DNA of 31,682 nucleotides, taken from positions 1-31,682 of IMG/VR virus record IMGVR_UViG_3300042309_000994; one strand, 5' to 3'. The stretch is from a virus. Positions within the stretch are counted from its first letter, which is position 1; each line of letters starts with the position of its first letter. The notes below the pieces were generated by a model. That model ran no database searches. It had not been told where the DNA came from and worked only from the letters and a program-made list of their open reading frames with translations. Shown piece by piece: positions 1 to 7,973 of this stretch. The position numbers and the translations under genes were made by a program.

Positions 1-7
1 GTCAGGC

Positions 8-1324
8 TCACGCACCGACGAGGCCGATGACCGGACCGGCGACGGTGGACGAACCGAGGTTCGGGTGAGCGATCGCCACGCGGGCGACGGCCCGAATCAC
101 GGTCTGGTCGCTGAGGAAGTTCACCTGATCGCTGCTGGCGATCTCGATGGACTGCCGCACGCCGTAGTAGGAGCTGTTGGCCATGTTGCCGTACAGCGCC
201 ATCACCACGCCAGTCGAGTCCGCACCGCTCGGGAGCCGGTCGGTGAGGACCACCGGGCTGCCCAGGAACGTCAGACCCATGCCCTGCGACAGGCCAACCG
301 AACCGCCCTGATTCAGGTCGAGAGCCTGCATGCAGGTCGCGAAGAAGAACGGCGAGCAGAACCACTTGGCGCCCTGACGCGAGTGCTGCGGCACGGCCGC
401 CATCATCGCGAGCAGGTTGGCCTTGGTCACCTCGTCGGGGGTGTCACCGGCAGCGGTCACGAGCGACGCGGCGTAGGTAGCGCCCGAGGAGGCGAGCAGG
501 CCGCCCGTGTGGCTGGTCACAAGACCGGCCACGGCGGGAGCATTCGCCGGGTTACCGCTCCACGCAGCCGCCTCGACGGCGTTGGCGAGCGACAGGCCGA
601 GCTCCGTGGCGATGAAGTCGGCGATCGACACGATGGAGTCCTGGAGCAGTTCGCTCGCGACAACCACCGCGCCCGTCACCTTCTTCGCCGTCAGCGAGAC
701 CTGATTCATGGTCGGGTCGCTGGCAGTGATCGCCGTGTTCTCGTCGATCCAGTACGCGGTCGTTCCGCCGGACCTGCGAGGAAACTGGAGCACGTCGCTC
801 GGCATCGTCACGCTCGTGGCGTTCTGGGCGAAAGCCGAATACTGGTCAACGAGCCGGATGACCGTCGAGGAGAGCACGTCGGGCACCACAGACGAACCGC
901 TGTTCGCCGAGGTCGAACCCATCGCACGGGCCTCGACGCCGTGATCCTGGCACCACCGCTTGGCCTCGGCGTCGCCGCCCTTGGCCTTCAGCCACATGCC
1001 CGTCTTGTAGGCATCCTCGACGCTGTTGAACGCACGCAGGCGGCCCGAGAAGGGAACGGCCTCGATGCGGACCTTGGGCTCATCGGCACGGACCTCGGGG
1101 GCCGGGGTGCAGCGATCCACCACCGACCGCAGGTTCTTGGCCGACTCGACGACCGACTTCTCGAAGTCGATCTTCTTGGCGAGATCACCGGCCCGCTTGT
1201 TCAGCGTTTCCAGTTCGAGGTCGCGCTCGGCAATCTTGTCGTCGTCGCCTTCGATGGCGCGAACTGCGTCGATCCGGTTGGCGAGGGTAACCGCCTCGTC
1301 CTGAAGCTTCTTGAGGTTGTCCAC
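8..1324 (-). CDS. HK97-family major capsid protein
   Basis: This 438-residue protein is the likely main shell subunit of the phage head. Residues about 1-60 are a charged coiled coil, like the delta/scaffold domain that HK97-type capsid precursors lose to the prohead protease. The rest, from about residue 130 (a Gly/Ser-rich stretch and then SSVVPDVLSSTVIRLVDQYS), matches the family's N-arm and HK97 fold, with typical Phage_capsid signatures such as YWIDENTAITASDP and the run through KKVTGAVVVASELL. The start is a GTG preceded by AGGAG at good spacing. It lies downstream of portal, protease and a zinc-ribbon gene, the normal head-gene order. The family call is firm; the cleavage site between the delta domain and mature shell cannot be fixed by eye. 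Confidence 0.95.
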   Translation of the reverse strand: MDNLKKLQDEAVTLANRIDAVRAIEGDDDKIAERDLELETLNKRAGDLAKKIDFEKSVVESAKNLRSVVDRCTPAPEVRADEPKVRIEAVPFSGRLRAFNSVEDAYKTGMWLKAKGGDAEAKRWCQDHGVEARAMGSTSANSGSSVVPDVLSSTVIRLVDQYSAFAQNATSVTMPSDVLQFPRRSGGTTAYWIDENTAITASDPTMNQVSLTAKKVTGAVVVASELLQDSIVSIADFIATELGLSLANAVEAAAWSGNPANAPAVAGLVTSHTGGLLASSGATYAASLVTAAGDTPDEVTKANLLAMMAAVPQHSRQGAKWFCSPFFFATCMQALDLNQGGSVGLSQGMGLTFLGSPVVLTDRLPSGADSTGVVMALYGNMANSSYYGVRQSIEIASSDQVNFLSDQTVIRAVARVAIAHPNLGSSTVAGPVIGLVGA

Positions 1325-1372
1325 TGTGGTGAATCTCCTGGCGGCGGTATTGCCGTGGAGTCCACAGTGCCA

Positions 1373-1543
1373 CTAGCGGGCCGACCTCTTGCAGAAGCGC
1401 ACTTCAGAAACTGTTGTTTTGACAAACGCCACCGCCCGAGCCCCGCACCGGGGGCAGCGTAGATACCGCTGCCGCTCGTCACCGCAGGGGCGGCTGGAAC
1501 GGCAACGGAGTTTCTCGCCGCAGGTGCAGCGTGCTTCAGACAT
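1373..1543 (-). CDS. small zinc-ribbon protein between protease and capsid genes
   Basis: A 56-residue ORF beginning MSEARCTCGEKLRCRS. Cysteines at 6, 8, 13, 20, 30, 33 and 51 include a CxC and a CPRCG knuckle, so a zinc ribbon is likely. The protein is Arg-rich and could bind nucleic acid. Its ATG overlaps the end of the prohead protease gene by 8 bp, and it ends about 50 bp before the capsid start, so it sits inside the head operon. It recalls short Com- or Ogr-like zinc proteins of phages in size and cysteine content, but I cannot show orthology. Function unknown; a regulatory or assembly role is only a guess. Confidence 0.7.
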   Translation of the reverse strand: MSEARCTCGEKLRCRSSRPCGDERQRYLRCPRCGARAVAFVKTTVSEVRFCKRSAR

Positions 1544-2180
1544 TGCGGAGCCTCAGAGTCCACGCCGCAGCGGCGTCACGGACCAGGGAACGCTTCGCAA
1601 TCTCCGCAACCACCTCGGGGGCGGCAGGCGTTTCCTGCGTTGCCAGCCAGGCTTCATAGGAACGCAGGGCAACCGAAGCAGAGGTCTGCGGGTACGCTGG
1701 CACCAGCACCGGGCCCACATCGTAAAGGCCAGAGACCTCCCGAATTTGGCGAATTGCCTTACCGTCCTCGCCAGTGCGGAACGACTCTTGCTTTGGGTCC
1801 ACCGTGAAGGCGAACGAACTGCCCTGCACGTCGCGCCGCTGGATCAGTTCGAGCACGTCGGCCCGGCTCACGGGCGGCGTGACCACATACCGCAGCCCCT
1901 TCGTGTCGCTGGAGAGTTCAAGCGTGCCGCTCGACGTGCGGCCCAGGACGATGTTGCTGTCGTGGTTGAACAGGGCCACCACGTCGCCCTTGCCCCGCTG
2001 CCGGTTCAGAATCTTGTCGAACGCGCCCGGCAGGATCTCCTCGCGGAACCCGCCGAGGTCGAGGGAAAGCCGGTTGTAGACGGCGGCATAGCCGATGATC
2101 GCGGCCCGGCCATCGGCCCGGCTCTCGACGATCAACTCGTTCTCTTCCTCGAAGGCGAAGTCGCGGCGTTCAATTTCCAT
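1536..2180 (-). CDS. HK97-type prohead protease (peptidase U35/S78)
   Basis: This 214-residue serine protease probably matures the prohead by cutting the capsid delta domain and then itself. The start MEIERRDFAF is chosen because its ATG follows AGGAGG at ideal spacing; the reading frame continues upstream but only into the portal gene. Family hallmarks are visible: an N-terminal beta region with IIGYAAVYNRLS, LPGAF, the catalytic His73 in the ALFNHD motif, and the catalytic Ser in GSSFAF (Ser122, by analogy with the usual GxSF motif). The gene overlaps the portal stop by 11 bp and is followed by the zinc-ribbon gene and the capsid gene, as expected for HK97-like heads. The family is confident; catalytic residues are assigned by motif. 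Confidence 0.94.
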   Translation of the reverse strand: MEIERRDFAFEEENELIVESRADGRAAIIGYAAVYNRLSLDLGGFREEILPGAFDKILNRQRGKGDVVALFNHDSNIVLGRTSSGTLELSSDTKGLRYVVTPPVSRADVLELIQRRDVQGSSFAFTVDPKQESFRTGEDGKAIRQIREVSGLYDVGPVLVPAYPQTSASVALRSYEAWLATQETPAAPEVVAEIAKRSLVRDAAAAWTLRLRNV

Positions 2181-3459
2181 CGGTGGAATCCTCCTGTTCG
2201 GCTTCATCCTCGGCGTCGTCGGCCGGGCTGTCTTCTTCCTCGACGGGCGGCGCTGGCATCGGCTCCGGTGCCGGTGGCTCCTGGCCAACCTTGTCGAGCG
2301 TGGTCATGTTCAACTGCACGAAGTGGCGATCACCTTCCGGCCCGATGGGATTCAGGTTCTCCAGTTCCCGAATCTCGTTGATCGTCATCCACCCATTCTG
2401 TAAGGCCGAGACGTAGTAGGCCGACCGGCCAGCGTGATCGCCTCGCAGCATTCCCGAAACGCTGTGCTCTGCGAAATACGTCTCATCGTCAACGATGAGG
2501 TCGCGGCTGATGGCCGCCTCCCACCGCTTCAGGTGAGGCATCAAGCAATACTGAACGAATTCGAGACTCTGGGTCTCGATATTATTGAAACTGCTCCTGG
2601 TGAGATCCTGAATCATGTGGGGCGGCACGCGGAACGCTCGGCAGATCTCGATGACCTGGTACTGCCGCGTCTCCAAGAACTGGGCAGCCTCATTGCTGCC
2701 GCTGAGCTCTTTGGCGGAAACGCCCGCAGGGAGGACGGCCGTTCGGAAAGCCCTGTCGCTGCCCCTGTGCATTCGCTCCCAACTCTCACGTAGGCGCTCG
2801 GCAGCGTCTACGGGAATCGGGTTGCTGCTTTCCAAGATCACACCCGGACGGGCACCGTTGCCAAAGTAGGTGGACCCGTGGGCCTCCAACGCCTGGGCCA
2901 GCCCGATGGCGTTCTGAAAGATCTTGTAGGTGGGGATCGCCTTGATGCCGTCTTCCGTCGTGAACCGCAGGGCGAAAATCTGCTCTTGGCTGTAGATCGT
3001 CTCGCGCCCGTTCGGCTCGCGATACCGATACCGCAGCGTCCCGTCAGACAGCCGCTCGCACTCCATCCGCGACGAGTGCAGCGGCCACAGTTCCGAGACG
3101 GCACCTCGAGCACCAGGGCGGATCTCGGCGTAGCTCGCACCGTAATGCAGGTACATGCCCGTCATCCAATCCCTGAACTCCTGCGCCGTCTGCCAGGGGT
3201 TGGGCTGCTGATGAAGCAGGCGATACACCGGGTGGGCCGTGGCCTTCGCCTTCCCACCGTTTGCCATCCGTTCGTAAACGTGGAGCGGCAAAGCGGAGAC
3301 AGCATCCGAGATCACGCGGATACACGCCGTGTAGGCAGAGCAAGCCATGCTGTTGTCGGCGTTGACGCGGATGCCCGAAGGCGTGCGGCTCGACGAGACC
3401 TCGGGCCAGTCGATGCCACGCAGGTCGAACATCCTGAAGTCGGCGGCGTTTTCGCTCAT
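2170..3459 (-). CDS. phage portal protein (HK97 family)
   Basis: This 429-residue protein should form the dodecameric ring at the special vertex through which DNA enters and leaves the head. The sequence MACSAYTACIRVISDAVSAL, followed by a run through LHVYERM and HPVYRLLHQQPNPWQT, is typical of the HK97/Phage_portal family. Other matches are ASYAEIRP, YRYREPNGRE and the C-terminal stretch FRVPPHMIQDLTRSSFNNIE. The tail is acidic and proline-rich. The reading frame opens upstream, but the ATG at 3459 overlaps the large terminase stop as ATGA, which suggests translational coupling; no strong ribosome-binding site is seen. It sits between terminase and prohead protease, the canonical order. Confidence 0.94.
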   Translation of the reverse strand: MSENAADFRMFDLRGIDWPEVSSSRTPSGIRVNADNSMACSAYTACIRVISDAVSALPLHVYERMANGGKAKATAHPVYRLLHQQPNPWQTAQEFRDWMTGMYLHYGASYAEIRPGARGAVSELWPLHSSRMECERLSDGTLRYRYREPNGRETIYSQEQIFALRFTTEDGIKAIPTYKIFQNAIGLAQALEAHGSTYFGNGARPGVILESSNPIPVDAAERLRESWERMHRGSDRAFRTAVLPAGVSAKELSGSNEAAQFLETRQYQVIEICRAFRVPPHMIQDLTRSSFNNIETQSLEFVQYCLMPHLKRWEAAISRDLIVDDETYFAEHSVSGMLRGDHAGRSAYYVSALQNGWMTINEIRELENLNPIGPEGDRHFVQLNMTTLDKVGQEPPAPEPMPAPPVEEEDSPADDAEDEAEQEDSTDGN

Positions 3460-5018
3460 ATGCTCATGATGTCCCAGGATTGTTCGGGTGGCGGGGCCGT
3501 GGCCGTCGCGTGAATGCCGAGGGCCATCGTCAGCGCCACGATGCCGTCGATGCGTTCGTTGGATTTCGCCTTGCTGGGCTTGATGTTTCCGGCGTGGTCC
3601 TGCTGAATCGCCACGTTCGACGCCTGCCACGCCAAGACGGGATGCCCGCCGTGGTGCAACTTGCCGCCCACCACCAGCGCCTCAAGCTGCTTGGCGGGCG
3701 AACTCATCGAGCCGTAGCCCTGCCCAAAACCTAAGACATTCACGCCATCGCCTTGCAGTTGCGTCGCCAACTGGGTCGCGTTCCAGCGGTCAATCGCCAC
3801 CTGCCGGACGTTGTATTTCTTGGTCAGGGCCATGATGTCGGCCCGCACTTGGTCGAAGTCGGTGACGTTCCCGTGCGTCAGGTGCAGCTTCCCCTCCTTC
3901 GCCCACTGGTCATAGGGCACGCGATCCCGCTTCACGCGCTCCCGCATGTTGTCCTCGGGAATCCAGAAGTGCGGCTCCACCCAGAACGTGCCATCGTCCA
4001 ACTGGAACAGCAGGCAGAAGCAGGTGGTGTCGAACGTGCTGGCGAGATCGAGGCCCGCGAAACACTCCCGGCCGTCAAGCATGACCGGGCACGGCTTGTT
4101 GCCCTGTGCCCAGTGCTCCATTCGCAGCCAGCGAGTATCCTGCTCGGTCCACTGGTTCAGGTGCAGCCGCCGGAAGGTGTTCTCTTCGCTCGGCATATCC
4201 TGAGCACGCTTGCACCGCACCCGCAGGTCGTCGAGCTTCACGCTCACGCCGAGGTTCGGGTTCGCCTTCCGCCAGGTCTCTTCCTTGGTCCAATCGTCTT
4301 CGGGATCGGCGGCGTAGATCGCAGGCAGGAAGGTCTCGTCTTTGATCGCCCCGTCTCGCACGGCCAGGGCGTAACGCCAGATTTCCCAGCAGATGCTCTT
4401 GCGGTCGAACCCCGCCGTGGTGATCGCCACGCACAACGGCTGCCGCCGGGCTCCCGTGCTCGTGGTCATCACGTCCCACAGTTCCCGGTCGGGCTGCGCG
4501 TGCAGCTCGTCGAAGATAATCCCGTGAGCGTTCAAGCCGTGCTTCGTGAACGCCTCGGCCGAGAGTGCCTTGTACGTTGAGTGCGTGTCTTCCCGCACGA
4601 TGGAATTGCGAAACACCCGCAGGCGGCTCCGCAACTTGGGGGAGTTCTCCACGCACACCTTCGCCATCTCGAAGACGAGCCGGGCCTGGTCGCGATCAGC
4701 GGCACACGAGTAGATCTCGGCACCTGGCTCCCCGTCGAACATCAACTTCAGGGCGATCCCGGCACACAGGGTGCTCTTGCCGTTCTTGCGGGGGATCGCC
4801 AGCAGGCTCGTGCGGTACTGCCGCACCTCGCCTTGCATTGTTCCGAAGAGCGTGGAGATGTATTCCTTTTGCCAAGGTTCAAGCAGGAAGGGCTTGCCGC
4901 CCAACTCTCCCTTGGCGTGCGTCAGGTTCTCCTCGAAAAAATCAACGGCAATCGACGCCGCCTCTTTATCAAGCGAACATCTTCGCGTCGCGCTCGTCTT
5001 CTTGCGGGCCTTGGTCAA
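3456..5018 (-). CDS. terL: terminase large subunit (HK97/YmfN-like Terminase_1)
   Basis: This 520-residue ATP-driven DNA-packaging motor and nuclease carries Walker A PRKNGKST (residues about 76-83) and Walker B GIIFDELHA with Asp170-Glu171. It has a C-terminal RNase H-like nuclease domain starting at FAGLDLASTFD (Asp324), with later acidic strands at VAIDRWNAT and RIDGIVAL. Size and motif order fit the HK97-type Terminase_1 family. The only usable start I see in frame is a TTG at 5018, with GAGG upstream. It overlaps the small subunit gene by 50 bp, which is rather long, and the TTG may be a deliberate way of limiting expression. Portal follows with a 4-base overlap. Confidence 0.96.
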   Translation of the reverse strand: MTKARKKTSATRRCSLDKEAASIAVDFFEENLTHAKGELGGKPFLLEPWQKEYISTLFGTMQGEVRQYRTSLLAIPRKNGKSTLCAGIALKLMFDGEPGAEIYSCAADRDQARLVFEMAKVCVENSPKLRSRLRVFRNSIVREDTHSTYKALSAEAFTKHGLNAHGIIFDELHAQPDRELWDVMTTSTGARRQPLCVAITTAGFDRKSICWEIWRYALAVRDGAIKDETFLPAIYAADPEDDWTKEETWRKANPNLGVSVKLDDLRVRCKRAQDMPSEENTFRRLHLNQWTEQDTRWLRMEHWAQGNKPCPVMLDGRECFAGLDLASTFDTTCFCLLFQLDDGTFWVEPHFWIPEDNMRERVKRDRVPYDQWAKEGKLHLTHGNVTDFDQVRADIMALTKKYNVRQVAIDRWNATQLATQLQGDGVNVLGFGQGYGSMSSPAKQLEALVVGGKLHHGGHPVLAWQASNVAIQQDHAGNIKPSKAKSNERIDGIVALTMALGIHATATAPPPEQSWDIMSI

Positions 5019-5427
5019 CGGCAGACACCCTCGACAACGCCGAAGCCGTCAGCCCAAACTCGGCCGCAAACTTCAGCATTTGATTCCGTGCGTCACGCTT
5101 CCGATTCCACGCCGGATGATTCGATACCCTACCTTTGTCGTCCATCAACGTGGTGCCGTTCGCCTTGAGCTCGATGTCGGCCTGCACCATGTCCGCGAAC
5201 GAATCGCAATACGCCGCGAGTGTCTGCTGGTGGCGCGGGCTCATCACCTTTGACGCTTCAAGCATCGGCACGATCCGCTCCCACTCGGCGCGGGCAATGT
5301 CCGACAGCCAGGCGGGGGATGGCGGAACGCCCGGCGGCGCGTCGATGCCGGTCGCGTGCGGCCCTCTAATGCGGGAACCACGCAGGCTAAGGATCTGTTT
5401 AGGCGTCGGTTTACGGCCCTTACCCAT
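4969..5427 (-). CDS. terS: terminase small subunit, P27 family
   Basis: A 152-residue protein that should recognise the packaging site and load the large subunit. It starts MGKGRKPTPKQILSLRGS, a classic P27-family N-terminus, and carries PAWLSDIARAEWERIVPML, AAYCDSFADMVQADIEL and a C-terminal region NHPAWNRKRDARNQMLKFAA, all typical of this family. AGGTG lies five bases before the ATG. Two near-identical 10-bp repeats and a hairpin lie just upstream (5481-5519) and are candidate recognition sites. The neighbours, HNH nucleases upstream and large terminase downstream, match cos-type HK97-like phages, where an HNH protein assists terminase. Confidence 0.93.
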   Translation of the reverse strand: MGKGRKPTPKQILSLRGSRIRGPHATGIDAPPGVPPSPAWLSDIARAEWERIVPMLEASKVMSPRHQQTLAAYCDSFADMVQADIELKANGTTLMDDKGRVSNHPAWNRKRDARNQMLKFAAEFGLTASALSRVSAVDQGPQEDERDAKMFA

Positions 5428-5480
5428 TGGGGCACCTCACCAAAGTTCCAATTTCGGCCACGAGTGCGTTTGGCTCAGAC

Positions 5481-5519
5481 GGACGGTATTGCTCATTGAG
5501 GGTCGGTATTCGGCGACCC
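5481..5519. repeat. direct repeat pair and hairpin upstream of terS
   Basis: GGACGGTATT at 5481-5490 and GGTCGGTATT at 5501-5510 differ by one base and lie 20 bp apart. The second repeat overlaps a 6-bp inverted repeat, GGGTCG (5500-5505) and CGACCC (5514-5519), with an 8-base loop. This is the gap between the HNH gene stop and the terS start. It could be a small-terminase or repressor binding site, a cos-associated element, or a weak terminator after the HNH gene. The sequence alone does not decide. Confidence 0.45.
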
Positions 5520-5542
5520 GCCCTCGGGTGGGGGTGCCGATG

Positions 5543-6601
5543 CTACCTCAGCCTAAGCAGTCGTTGCCCTTGGATACGATCGCCCTTCTTTGCATTACAT
5601 GCAGCACACGCCGTTCGCACGTTATGCCAGTCGTGGTCGCCACCAGCAGCAACTGGATAAACATGGTCAACCGTTGCTGACAATGGGTTCATTGGATCGT
5701 AAACCTTTTCGCACTTTGCCTTGCACATATAGCAAATCCACTTATCCCTCTCGAACACCTTGATGGCCTTTACTTGCGGGTTCCAGTAGCCGCCGCCCTG
5801 TCTTACGCGCCTGCGTGTGTCCTTGCTTATTCGTCGCCATTCTCGCCGTGCTTTTTGCCTGCACTGTTTGCACGCCGGGGGTGGTCCAAACGCAGCGCAT
5901 TGGTGGACTATCGCCCCACACCTGCATTGCCTATCGCCACGCCACTCCTTGTTGCACGCATAGGAACAGAACCTAGACGCACCATCATTGCACGCGCCGC
6001 CGCACACCTCGCACCTGCGTTGCGAGGCCGCCAGAGCCATCATCTTTGGTAGCAGGTTCTGGCATTTGAATATCTGGCTCCATCCCTTGGCGATCTGCCT
6101 CAACGCCATTACTGACGGGGCTGAGGAGTACGGCCCCATCTTGTGCCACGTTGCCTTGAGCTGGTTCGTCCTGTCCCATTTGTGATCGCCTGCATTGCGT
6201 GCGTCGTAGAAGCACCTCTTGCTGCAATACAGGTTTGCGTCGTTGCCGCCATACTTCCGCCTGAACGATTGGCCGCATCGCTTGCAGGTGGGCTTTGGCA
6301 GGCGTCTACTGGCCTGTGTGCCCCTGCGGCGGCCGCTGCTGTACTCGGCTGAGTAAGCCTTTCTCCAAGCCTTTTGGCAGGCGTCAGCACACTCTGGCGA
6401 GCAGCACTTGGCCTTGCCGACATTAGCCCCGACATTTGTGAACTGCTTTCCACAGTTCTTGCAGGTGGCCTGCTCGGTCACCTCGACCCAGCGGCCAGCC
6501 TTCCTGGCCAGATGACGCTGCACCTTGTCGCAGTGCGGGCAGCGCTGGCAATCTCTTCCGGTCGCCGTCTTCCAATCCGAACCACACTTGCGGCATGCCA
6601 T
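5543..6601 (-). CDS. HNH endonuclease with multiple zinc knuckles
   Basis: A 352-residue protein made of several zinc-binding modules ending in an HNH nuclease. CxxC pairs occur from the first residues (CRKC, CQRCPHC, CKNCG, CCSPEC, CKRCG, YCSKRC, CEVCG, FCSYAC, CRCG, CKQC), suggesting four or five DNA-binding ribbons. The C-terminal domain reads WICYMCKAKC, then ATVDHVYPVAAGG and TACAACNAKKGDR, a complete HNH motif with its structural cysteines. GGAG lies before the ATG. It sits between a smaller HNH gene and terS and is visibly A+T-richer than the terminase genes, which suggests it is a mobile, homing-type insertion rather than the packaging HNH itself. Target and activity unknown. Confidence 0.88.
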   Translation of the reverse strand: MACRKCGSDWKTATGRDCQRCPHCDKVQRHLARKAGRWVEVTEQATCKNCGKQFTNVGANVGKAKCCSPECADACQKAWRKAYSAEYSSGRRRGTQASRRLPKPTCKRCGQSFRRKYGGNDANLYCSKRCFYDARNAGDHKWDRTNQLKATWHKMGPYSSAPSVMALRQIAKGWSQIFKCQNLLPKMMALAASQRRCEVCGGACNDGASRFCSYACNKEWRGDRQCRCGAIVHQCAAFGPPPACKQCRQKARREWRRISKDTRRRVRQGGGYWNPQVKAIKVFERDKWICYMCKAKCEKVYDPMNPLSATVDHVYPVAAGGDHDWHNVRTACAACNAKKGDRIQGQRLLRLR

Positions 6602-6646
6602 GCGAATAGTCTCCTTTGCTTGTGGAGACCGATGGTGGCATGTTTG

Positions 6647-6964
6647 TCAAACCATTCGTGTGGCCGTCTCTCGCCGTGTCTTCCTACTGTGACACGACAA
6701 GCATCTGGCCTCGCCATTGCCCACGTCGTACCGTTCGCCACCCTGACTGATAGGCACGACGTGATCGGCGTGCATGCTTCGACCGTGGGCCACGCGCCCG
6801 CAGTCCACGCATTGCCAGTTGCACTTGTTCAGCACGGCCTGACGCCAAGCCTTGTGGGCCTTCGAGCAGTAGCCTCGTGCCGCTGCGTTGGGCCTGGCTG
6901 AGTCGTCGCGCCTGGGCTGTGTCCTCAGCCTGGGCGGCCTGTGGCTTGGAATCCGTGCTGGCAT
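6647..6964 (-). CDS. single-domain HNH endonuclease (terminase-associated type)
   Basis: A 105-residue HNH nuclease. CVDC at residues 52-55, HADHVVPISQGG with the catalytic His pair at about 65-68, Asn83 and CLSCH at 88-92 form a compact HNH fold. The N-terminal 40 residues are basic and include GYCSKAHKAWR, as in phage HNH proteins encoded next to terminases. In HK97-like phages such proteins are known to be needed with terminase for cos cleavage, so this is the better candidate than its larger neighbour for that role. The ATG at 6964 has only a weak ribosome-binding site, so the exact start is uncertain. Confidence 0.85.
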   Translation of the reverse strand: MPARIPSHRPPRLRTQPRRDDSARPNAAARGYCSKAHKAWRQAVLNKCNWQCVDCGRVAHGRSMHADHVVPISQGGERYDVGNGEARCLSCHSRKTRRETATRMV

Positions 6965-7014
6965 GCGTCCAGCCTATGCCTAGCGTCCAGTTGGCTTGCA
7001 GCCGTCTCTCGCCG

Positions 7015-7260
7015 CTATAGCGCACTTGGCGGCTCTGGCATCGGCATCCACGCAACAGGCTCCTTCACAACGTCACCGCCTGAGCAGCAAAATTGCAGCC
7101 CCATATGGCCTTTCAGCCAGTAGGTTGCCGGTCGAACTCCAAGCGTCTTGAGCCTGTAGTACTTGTGGCGGGTGTTCGACCATTCGTATCGACGGTGGGC
7201 GACGATGACTCGCTCGCCGCGTTTCGGAAGACGCTTCTCAACGCTGATCCACTTTGCCAC
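7015..7260 (-). CDS. DUF551-like small protein (first of a tandem pair)
   Basis: An 81-residue protein beginning MAKWISVEKRLPKRGERVIV and ending with a VAWMPMPEPPSAL tail. The opening W-I-S-V-x-x-R-L-P and the closing W-M-P-M-P-E-P-P are the two signatures of DUF551, a small beta-rich family common in phages and without a known function. I prefer the GTG at 7260, preceded by GAAGGGA, over a TTG at 7278 that would overlap the upstream gene as TTGA. It lies beside a second DUF551 gene transcribed just before it. Confidence 0.7.
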   Translation of the reverse strand: MAKWISVEKRLPKRGERVIVAHRRYEWSNTRHKYYRLKTLGVRPATYWLKGHMGLQFCCSGGDVVKEPVAWMPMPEPPSAL

Positions 7261-7274
7261 GGCCGTCCCTTCGC

Positions 7275-7490
7275 TCAAGAGCGCAATTCGGCTGGCAATT
7301 CTGGAAGCGGCATCCAGTGAGTGACGAACGGCTCAATCTTAAACACCAAATCCCCGCCATCATCGACTGAATTGCCGTCACGCCTGCCGACCGTTACGGG
7401 CCAACGCTTGTCGGCTGGACGAAGCCACAGCACCAGTTGCCCATTGGGCGGCAGGCTTTCGTAAATCTCAATCCAGCGTTGCTCGCCCAT
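7275..7490 (-). CDS. DUF551-like small protein (second of a tandem pair)
   Basis: A 71-residue protein with the DUF551 pattern: RWIEIYESLPPNGQLVLWLR near the N-terminus and THWMPLPELP near the C-terminus. The ATG at 7490 has AGAGGGA at good spacing. The neighbouring gene downstream belongs to the same family but is clearly diverged, so this looks like an old tandem duplication or two independent acquisitions. Function unknown. Confidence 0.7.
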   Translation of the reverse strand: MGEQRWIEIYESLPPNGQLVLWLRPADKRWPVTVGRRDGNSVDDGGDLVFKIEPFVTHWMPLPELPAELRS

Positions 7491-7515
7491 TTGTCCCTCT
7501 CTGCGGCGTGTAGTG

Positions 7516-7734
7516 CTACTGCAACAGGCTCGTCAACTCGTAAGGAATCAACGCCCGTATTTCTTCCAGTTGGCGTCGGGCCTCGTCGCCAATCTCGGCG
7601 TACTTGATCCAGTTCCGGCAGCGGGCGTCTAGGGCTTCCAACGCTATCAGCGCCTCGCGCCCCGCCAAAGCGTACCGATGCTCGCGGGCGTCGTCCGTGT
7701 CGCTCAGGTCGAATCGTAGCGTGGCGTGTGCCAT
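7516..7734 (-). CDS. small conserved phage protein of unknown function
   Basis: A 72-residue protein beginning MAHATLRFDLSDTDDAREHR. The pattern of a short beta strand, then an acidic helix, then ALEALDARCRNWIKYAE and a final RRQLEEIRALIPYEL resembles a small family I recall from phages that reads ATLTF-LPEE-EF-A-G near its start. No function is known. The frame is open for 38 codons upstream, but the ATG at 7734 with AAAGG upstream fits the family start, and the upstream part falls in the repeat-rich gap. It is the first gene transcribed after that gap. Confidence 0.65.
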   Translation of the reverse strand: MAHATLRFDLSDTDDAREHRYALAGREALIALEALDARCRNWIKYAEIGDEARRQLEEIRALIPYELTSLLQ

Positions 7735-7918
7735 GTTTCGCCTTTCGCGAATTGCGAACGCCCAGATTGTACCCGAGATCGTTCGCGAAGCGTATCGTTT
7801 TCGATATGTTTCGGGCATCCTATTTCGGGAATATTGCCCGTCACGCAATTATCGCGAAATACAAAACCTATGCACTTGTTCGCAACTACCTAGCCTTCGC
7901 TCTTCTGGTGCTATAGCG

Positions 7919-7945
7919 CAACTGTCAAGGATCGCTTGACGGTTG
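7919..7945 (+). other. 11-bp hairpin
   Basis: CAACTGTCAAG, a 5-base loop, and CTTGACGGTTG. Read as plus-strand RNA, the stem is complete with one U-G wobble. On the minus strand the same position is an A-C mismatch. No T-run follows, so it is not a classic terminator. It may be an operator or part of the structured element next to it. Confidence 0.5.
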
Positions 7946-7973
7946 GACTCTCTCTAAGGTGAAGAGCGCACTA

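Noticed and set aside
65-1462. 465-residue plus-strand open frame antisense to the capsid gene
   Set aside because: It has Arg/His/Gly-rich composition with no domain and lies antisense to a certain capsid gene; typical of GC-rich shadows.
6684-7055. Longer frame overlapping the small HNH gene
   Set aside because: It is out of phase with the HNH motif, Arg/Gln-rich and without a domain.
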